This document shows positions 59,728 to 64,000 of a stretch of DNA of 64,000 bases, in pieces. How positions within the stretch are numbered: position 1 is the first letter of the stretch; each line of letters starts with the position of its first letter. A model generated the notes under the pieces. That model ran no database searches, was not told the origin of the DNA, and worked only from the letters and a program-made list of their open reading frames with translations. A program made the translations under genes and the position numbers. The stretch comes from Caballeronia mineralivorans PML1(12). Its GTDB lineage: Bacteria > Pseudomonadota > Gammaproteobacteria > Burkholderiales > Burkholderiaceae. Location of the stretch: positions 1-64,000 of the forward strand of contig NZ_AEJF01000024.1 in assembly GCF_001028175.1 (NCBI RefSeq). Reading direction: 5' to 3'.

Positions 59728-61401
59728 TCAGGCGTTGCCGTCGCGCAACTCGCGGCGCAAGATCTTGCCGACATTGCTCTTAGGCAATTCCGTGCGGAAC
59801 TCGATCACGCGCGGTCGCTTGTAGCCCGTCAAGCGCTCCTTGCAGAACGCCATCACGTCGGCCTCAGTCAAATGCGGATCTCGGCGCACGACAAACAGTT
59901 TGACCGCTTCGCCCGAGGCCGCATCCTTCACACCGACCGCCGCCACTTCGAAGACGCCCGGAAGCTTCGCCACCACGTCCTCTATCTCGTTCGGATACAC
60001 GTTGAAGCCCGACACCAGGATCATGTCCTTCTTGCGATCCACGATCTTCACGTATCCGCGTTCGTCCATGATGCCGACGTCGCCTGACTTGAAGAACCCG
60101 TCGGACGTCATCACTTTCGCCGTCTCATCGGGACGATTCCAGTAGCCCGCCATCACCTGTGGCCCGCGAATGCAGATCTCACCGGGCTGGCCAAGCGGCA
60201 TGTCGTTGTTGTCGTCGTCGCGAATGGTGAGTTCGGTGGAGGGAAACGGCAAGCCGATCGTGCCGGTGTATTCGGTGGCCGTCACCGGATTGCACGTCAC
60301 GCAGGGCGACGTTTCGGACAACCCATAACCTTCGATAATCGGCGAACCCGTCGTCTCGAACCATCGCTTCGCCACGGCTTCCTGCACAGCCATGCCGCCC
60401 CCGTTCGCTGCGATCAATTTGGAAAAGTCGAGCTTGGCGAATTCCGGATTGTTCAGCAGCGCGTTGTACAGCGTGTTCACAGCCGGAAATGTGTTGATCG
60501 CGAACCCTTTGAGCTCCTTGATCGTGCCGGGGATATCGCGTGGATTCGGAATCAGGATGCCCATGCCGCCCGTGCGCAGGGTCAGGAAGCCGCAAACGGT
60601 CAGCGCAAAGATGTGATAAAGCGGCAACGCCACGACGGTCACGAACTGATCGATGTCTGGCCGGTTCTTGCGTCCGGGTTCGAGCCAGACTTCGGACTGC
60701 AACACGTTCGCGATCAAATTTCGATGCAGCAGCATCGCGCCCTTCGCCACGCCCGTCGTACCGCCGGTGTACTGGAGGAAAGCGATGTCGTTGGGACCTT
60801 GCTTGATGGGTTTGAGCGTTTCGCGCGCACCTTGCCGGAGGGCCGCGTTGAAACTCACGTGGCCAGGGAGAGTCCATGCCGGCACCAGTTTCTTCACGCG
60901 ACGCACAACGAAGTTGACGATCACGCCCTTCGCGCCCATCAGATCGCCCATCGACGCAACCACGACGTGCTTGATCGCCGTGTTCTTCGCGACCGCCTGC
61001 ACGGTGTGGGCGAAGTTCTCGAGCACGACGATCGCCTCAGCCCCCGAATCCCGCAACTGATGTTCGAGTTCACGCGGCGTGTAAAGCGGATTGACGTTCA
61101 CGACGACATAACCCGCGCGCAAGATCGCGACAATGGCGACCGGGTACTGCAGCACGTTCGGCATCATGATCGCGACGCGCGCACCGGGCTTCAGCCCACG
61201 TGACTGGAACCACGCAGCAAGCTGGGTGGACAGCGTGTCGAGTTCGCTATACGTGATTGCCTTGCCCATGCAAACAAACGCGCGCTTGTTGCGGTACTCG
61301 CGAAAACTCTCTTCGAGCAACTCGGAAAGCGAATTGAACTGAGTCTCGTCGATTTCCTCGGGCACGCCTGCCGGATAGGACTTCAGCCAGATTTTTTCCA
61401 T
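59728..61401 (-). CDS. fadD: Long-chain fatty acid--CoA ligase
   Basis: AMP-forming acyl-CoA synthetase that activates imported fatty acids for beta-oxidation at the inner membrane. The 557-aa product has the AMP motif QYTGGTTGVAKGAM (210-223), YGLSETSPCVT, the hinge GDVGIMDERGYVKIVDRKKDMI and the acylation lysine region PKSNVGKILRRELR near the C-terminus. Start ATG 61401 (MEKIWLKSYPAGVPEEI) has AAGGAG at 8-nt spacing. It converges with the porin gene. Chain-length preference is from family resemblance to FadD. Confidence 0.93.
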   Translation of the reverse strand: MEKIWLKSYPAGVPEEIDETQFNSLSELLEESFREYRNKRAFVCMGKAITYSELDTLSTQLAAWFQSRGLKPGARVAIMMPNVLQYPVAIVAILRAGYVVVNVNPLYTPRELEHQLRDSGAEAIVVLENFAHTVQAVAKNTAIKHVVVASMGDLMGAKGVIVNFVVRRVKKLVPAWTLPGHVSFNAALRQGARETLKPIKQGPNDIAFLQYTGGTTGVAKGAMLLHRNLIANVLQSEVWLEPGRKNRPDIDQFVTVVALPLYHIFALTVCGFLTLRTGGMGILIPNPRDIPGTIKELKGFAINTFPAVNTLYNALLNNPEFAKLDFSKLIAANGGGMAVQEAVAKRWFETTGSPIIEGYGLSETSPCVTCNPVTATEYTGTIGLPFPSTELTIRDDDNNDMPLGQPGEICIRGPQVMAGYWNRPDETAKVMTSDGFFKSGDVGIMDERGYVKIVDRKKDMILVSGFNVYPNEIEDVVAKLPGVFEVAAVGVKDAASGEAVKLFVVRRDPHLTEADVMAFCKERLTGYKRPRVIEFRTELPKSNVGKILRRELRDGNA

Positions 61402-61566
61402 ACGGCGTCTCCTTTGTATGATTTTAGAATGGTCGTGCGAAAATACTCCGTAGCGCATCCTAGCTGCTCGATCGCATTCCGACAACCGGGTTAGACGCCA
61501 GCTTCCAATCCGACCGGCACGTGCTTCCCCTTATCCCGTGTGGCTTCTGCTAGTTTTTGACTGACT

Positions 61567-63648
61567 TCAATACACCGCCTCGACCTCCACGAGACAGTCA
61601 TAAAATGTCGCCGATCCACCGAGATCGGTCAAAGCCTGGCTGGTCACCTGGTTGGCGTTGCAGCCATCCGGCGCGAGCTTCTTCCACCACACCGATAATC
61701 CCACCACCACGCCCTCACGCGCGCGATCGGTGACGCGCACACGCGCCTGCATCGAACCGCGATCGTTGAATATGCGTACCCGTTCACCCTCGGCGATCTG
61801 ACGGGCGTGGGCGTCGGTGGGATGCATGTCGAGGTGCGGTTCGCCTTCCGTCGATCGCAGGCTTTCCACATTGACGAAGCTGCTGTTGAGGAAGTTCCGC
61901 GCGGGCGGCGAGATCATCGCGAGCGGATAACGCGCGGCGAGCGCCGGCGCGTACTCGGCCGACTCGTACGGCGGCAGATAATCCGGCACCGGTTCGAGCC
62001 CGGCACGTTGCAAACGCTCACTGAAAAATTCACATTTCCCTGACGGCGTGTGGAAACCGCCCTCGGCGAACGGCGCTTCGGCCAGCGTGAGCTGCGCCCA
62101 GCCTTTCGTTTTCAGCGTGTCCCAGCTAACACCCGCCAACGCGGGATCGTCCCAGCGAAATGCCTTCGATGCCACCTCTTCGTCACTTTCGAACAGTGCC
62201 GGATGGGTGAGCCCCATCGCCCTGGCCAGGCCGCGAAAGATCTCCGTGTTCGCCCGCGATTCGCCCACCGGCGCGATTGCCGGCAAGTTCGCCATCACAT
62301 GCGTGTGGCCGTACGACTTGTGGGCGTCGAGATGCTCGAGTTGCGTGGTCGCCGGCAGGATCAGATCGGCGTAATCAGCGGTATCGGTCTGGAAATGTTC
62401 AAGCACGATGGTGAACAGGTCTTCACGCGCGAAGCCTGCCGCGACCTTCACTGAATCCGGCGCCACCGCGACCGGGTTCGAGTTATAGACGATCACCGCT
62501 TCGACCTTCGGGCCGAAGCTTGCGTCGCCGCTATGCAACAACGCGTCGCCGATAGCGTTCATGTTCACGATGCGCGGCAGTTTCGATGGCCATCCCGCCA
62601 GCAAGTCCGGCCGTTCGAGCGCGTTGACATCGACTGGCGCCCAACTCGACGATGACAGCAGCAAGCCGCCCGAACGCTCGCGCCATGCGCCGCTCAGAGA
62701 CGGCAGACAGGCTATCGCGCGGACCGCATTGCCGCCGCCACGCACGCGCTGCATCCCATAGTTGAGGCGTATCGATGCCTTTTTCGTCGATCCGAAAGCC
62801 CGCGCGAGATCGATCACAACCTGCTCCTCGATCCCGCAAATTTCCGCGACGCGCGCCGGCGGATAGTCGTAGGCGCGGGCCTTGAGTTGATCGAAGCCTA
62901 GCGTGTAGGCATCGATGTAGTCCTGATCGACCATTCCTTCGCCGATCATCACGTTCATCATGCCGAGCGCCAGCGCGCCATCCGTGCCCGGTTTCAACGC
63001 GATGTGCTGATGGCATTTTTCTGCGGTCAGCGAGCGGTATGGATCGATGGCGATGAGTCGGGCGCCGCGTCGTTTGGCTTCCTGCGCGCGCGTCCAGAAA
63101 TGCAGATTCGATGCGATGGAATTCGATCCCCAGATCAGGATCAGCTCGCTTTCCTCGAAATACTCCGTATGCATGCCGAGACTTCCGCCATATGTATAGC
63201 GCAAGCCCGCGGCGCCGGCGGCCGCACAAATGGTGCGATCCAGACGCGACGCGCCGAGCACATTGAAGAACCGCGCCGCAATACTCTCGCCCTGTACGAG
63301 GCCCATCGTGCCCGCGTAGCTATAGGGCAAGATCGCTTCGGGCGAGCGGGCCGTGATTTCGTTCAGACGTTCAGCGGCGAATTTCAGCGCTTCGTCCCAA
63401 CTCATCGCTTCGAAACGACCTTGCCCTTTCGGACCGACACGACGCATCGGTGTGAGCAATCGATCTCGATGATGTGTCCGTTCGGCATAGCGCGACACCT
63501 TCGTGCAAAGCACGCCCTGCGTGGGCGGATGATCCGGGTCGCCGGTCACCTTGATGGCACGGCCGTCCTTCACCGTGACACGCATCGCGCAGGTATCAGG
63601 ACAGTCGTGCGGGCAGACGGCGCGGGCAAATTCGGCGGGAGCGTTCAT
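61567..63648 (-). CDS. Molybdopterin-dependent oxidoreductase (DMSO reductase superfamily)
   Basis: A 693-aa molybdenum or tungsten enzyme. The N-terminal 4Fe-4S motif is C12-x3-C16-x3-C20 with C48 in GVLCTK. The Mo-bisPGD domains follow (IWGSNSIASNLHF, NYGMQRVRGGGNAVR, VYNSNPVAVAPDSVKV) and a molybdopterin-dinucleotide-binding C-terminal domain (LDMHPTDAHARQIAEGERVRIFND). No twin-arginine signal is present, so it is cytoplasmic. Start 63648 (MNAPAEFARAVCPHDC) is preferred to the longer open frame. No partner Fe-S or membrane subunit is adjacent; the substrate cannot be assigned. Confidence 0.9.
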   Translation of the reverse strand: MNAPAEFARAVCPHDCPDTCAMRVTVKDGRAIKVTGDPDHPPTQGVLCTKVSRYAERTHHRDRLLTPMRRVGPKGQGRFEAMSWDEALKFAAERLNEITARSPEAILPYSYAGTMGLVQGESIAARFFNVLGASRLDRTICAAAGAAGLRYTYGGSLGMHTEYFEESELILIWGSNSIASNLHFWTRAQEAKRRGARLIAIDPYRSLTAEKCHQHIALKPGTDGALALGMMNVMIGEGMVDQDYIDAYTLGFDQLKARAYDYPPARVAEICGIEEQVVIDLARAFGSTKKASIRLNYGMQRVRGGGNAVRAIACLPSLSGAWRERSGGLLLSSSSWAPVDVNALERPDLLAGWPSKLPRIVNMNAIGDALLHSGDASFGPKVEAVIVYNSNPVAVAPDSVKVAAGFAREDLFTIVLEHFQTDTADYADLILPATTQLEHLDAHKSYGHTHVMANLPAIAPVGESRANTEIFRGLARAMGLTHPALFESDEEVASKAFRWDDPALAGVSWDTLKTKGWAQLTLAEAPFAEGGFHTPSGKCEFFSERLQRAGLEPVPDYLPPYESAEYAPALAARYPLAMISPPARNFLNSSFVNVESLRSTEGEPHLDMHPTDAHARQIAEGERVRIFNDRGSMQARVRVTDRAREGVVVGLSVWWKKLAPDGCNANQVTSQALTDLGGSATFYDCLVEVEAVY

Positions 63649-63808
63649 GCGGATATCCGGTAGGAACGTGCAAAAAGCAGACGGAGAAGTCGATTTTATT
63701 ACGGTTGGCCTGAGCTCACCGTCCCGAGCTTCGATAAATAATCGCGGGCGTAGAATGGAGCGAACGACAGCACGCGCAACGTTCATTTTTCAGACAGAGG
63801 CCAGTTTC

Positions 63809-64000
63809 ATGAATCTGATTCCAGAAATCGAAGCGTCGCACGCGGAGATCAAAGCTCTGCGACGAACGATCCATGCGCATCCCGAGTTGCGCTATGAAGA
63901 AGTGGGCACGGCAAAACTAGTCGCCGAAAATCTCGAACGATGGGGCCTGGAGGTTCATCGCGGCATGGGCAAAACGGGCGTGGTCGGTGTGCTCAAACGC
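63809..64000 (+). CDS. M20 family amidohydrolase / metallopeptidase, N-terminus only
   Basis: The first 64 codons are inside the window, beginning MNLIPEIEASHAEIKALRRT. The conserved IHAHPELRYEE (about 21-31) and GKTGVVGVLK (about 54-63) match the HipO/AbgB-type aminoacylase family (N-acyl amino acid or hippurate hydrolases; two-metal enzymes). GAGG precedes the ATG. Divergent from the molybdopterin oxidoreductase (160-bp gap). The rest lies outside the window. Confidence 0.85.
   Translation, partial: MNLIPEIEASHAEIKALRRTIHAHPELRYEEVGTAKLVAENLERWGLEVHRGMGKTGVVGVLKR

Overview
The window reads as a chromosomal segment of a beta-proteobacterium of the Burkholderiaceae, most like Paraburkholderia, Caballeronia or Burkholderia. 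The evidence is the GC-rich codon use, the gene order ffh / proS-marC / rppH / proB / cgtA-rpmA-rplU / ispB, the block pilD-coaE-zapD-yacG beside mutT / AAA ATPase / argJ / secA, and a full division and cell-wall (dcw) cluster followed by a peroxiredoxin gene and lpxC. These calls come from recognising protein families by eye; no database search was run.

Layout. 1-11.5 kb is housekeeping: SRP protein Ffh, a purine phosphoribosyltransferase, ProRS, RppH, glutamate 5-kinase, the Obg GTPase CgtA, ribosomal proteins L27 and L21, octaprenyl diphosphate synthase and a tRNA-Pro(CGG). 11.7-26.4 kb is accessory: a zinc metalloprotease-like gene, a MarR regulator divergent from a DHA2 efflux pump with a perfect palindromic operator between them, a CoA transferase, an ECF sigma/anti-sigma pair flanked by two exported proteins, a glycosyltransferase translationally coupled to a cytochrome b561, and a LysR regulator divergent from a transporter, a hydrolase and a tannase-family lipoprotein. 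26.4-37.5 kb is again mostly core: a CBS-domain membrane protein, pilD with decayed remains of pilB and pilC in front of it, coaE, zapD, yacG, mutT, a DUF815-type ATPase, argJ, secA and a DUF721 gene. 37.5-57.2 kb holds lpxC, a peroxiredoxin and the dcw cluster ftsZ-ftsA-ftsQ-ddl-murC-murG-ftsW-murD-mraY-murF-murE-ftsI-ftsL-rsmH-mraZ, all on the minus strand, mostly coupled by 4-base overlaps and headed by a sigma70-like promoter with MraZ-type repeats. 57.4-64 kb holds coq7, a porin, a long-chain acyl-CoA ligase, a molybdopterin oxidoreductase and the start of an M20 amidohydrolase.

The dcw genes carry peptidoglycan precursor synthesis (MurC-G, Ddl, MraY) together with septation (FtsZ, A, Q, W, I, L); zapD, lpxC, secA and ffh supply FtsZ bundling, outer-membrane lipid A synthesis and protein export. 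No rRNA, CRISPR array, insertion sequence or prophage was seen, and no clearly new multi-gene system was found. The most unusual DNA feature is in front of cgtA: two arrays of three 19-bp units that mirror each other around a 3-bp centre, with the outermost pair carrying matching complementary changes. The second is the collapsed pilB-pilC remnant next to an intact pilD.
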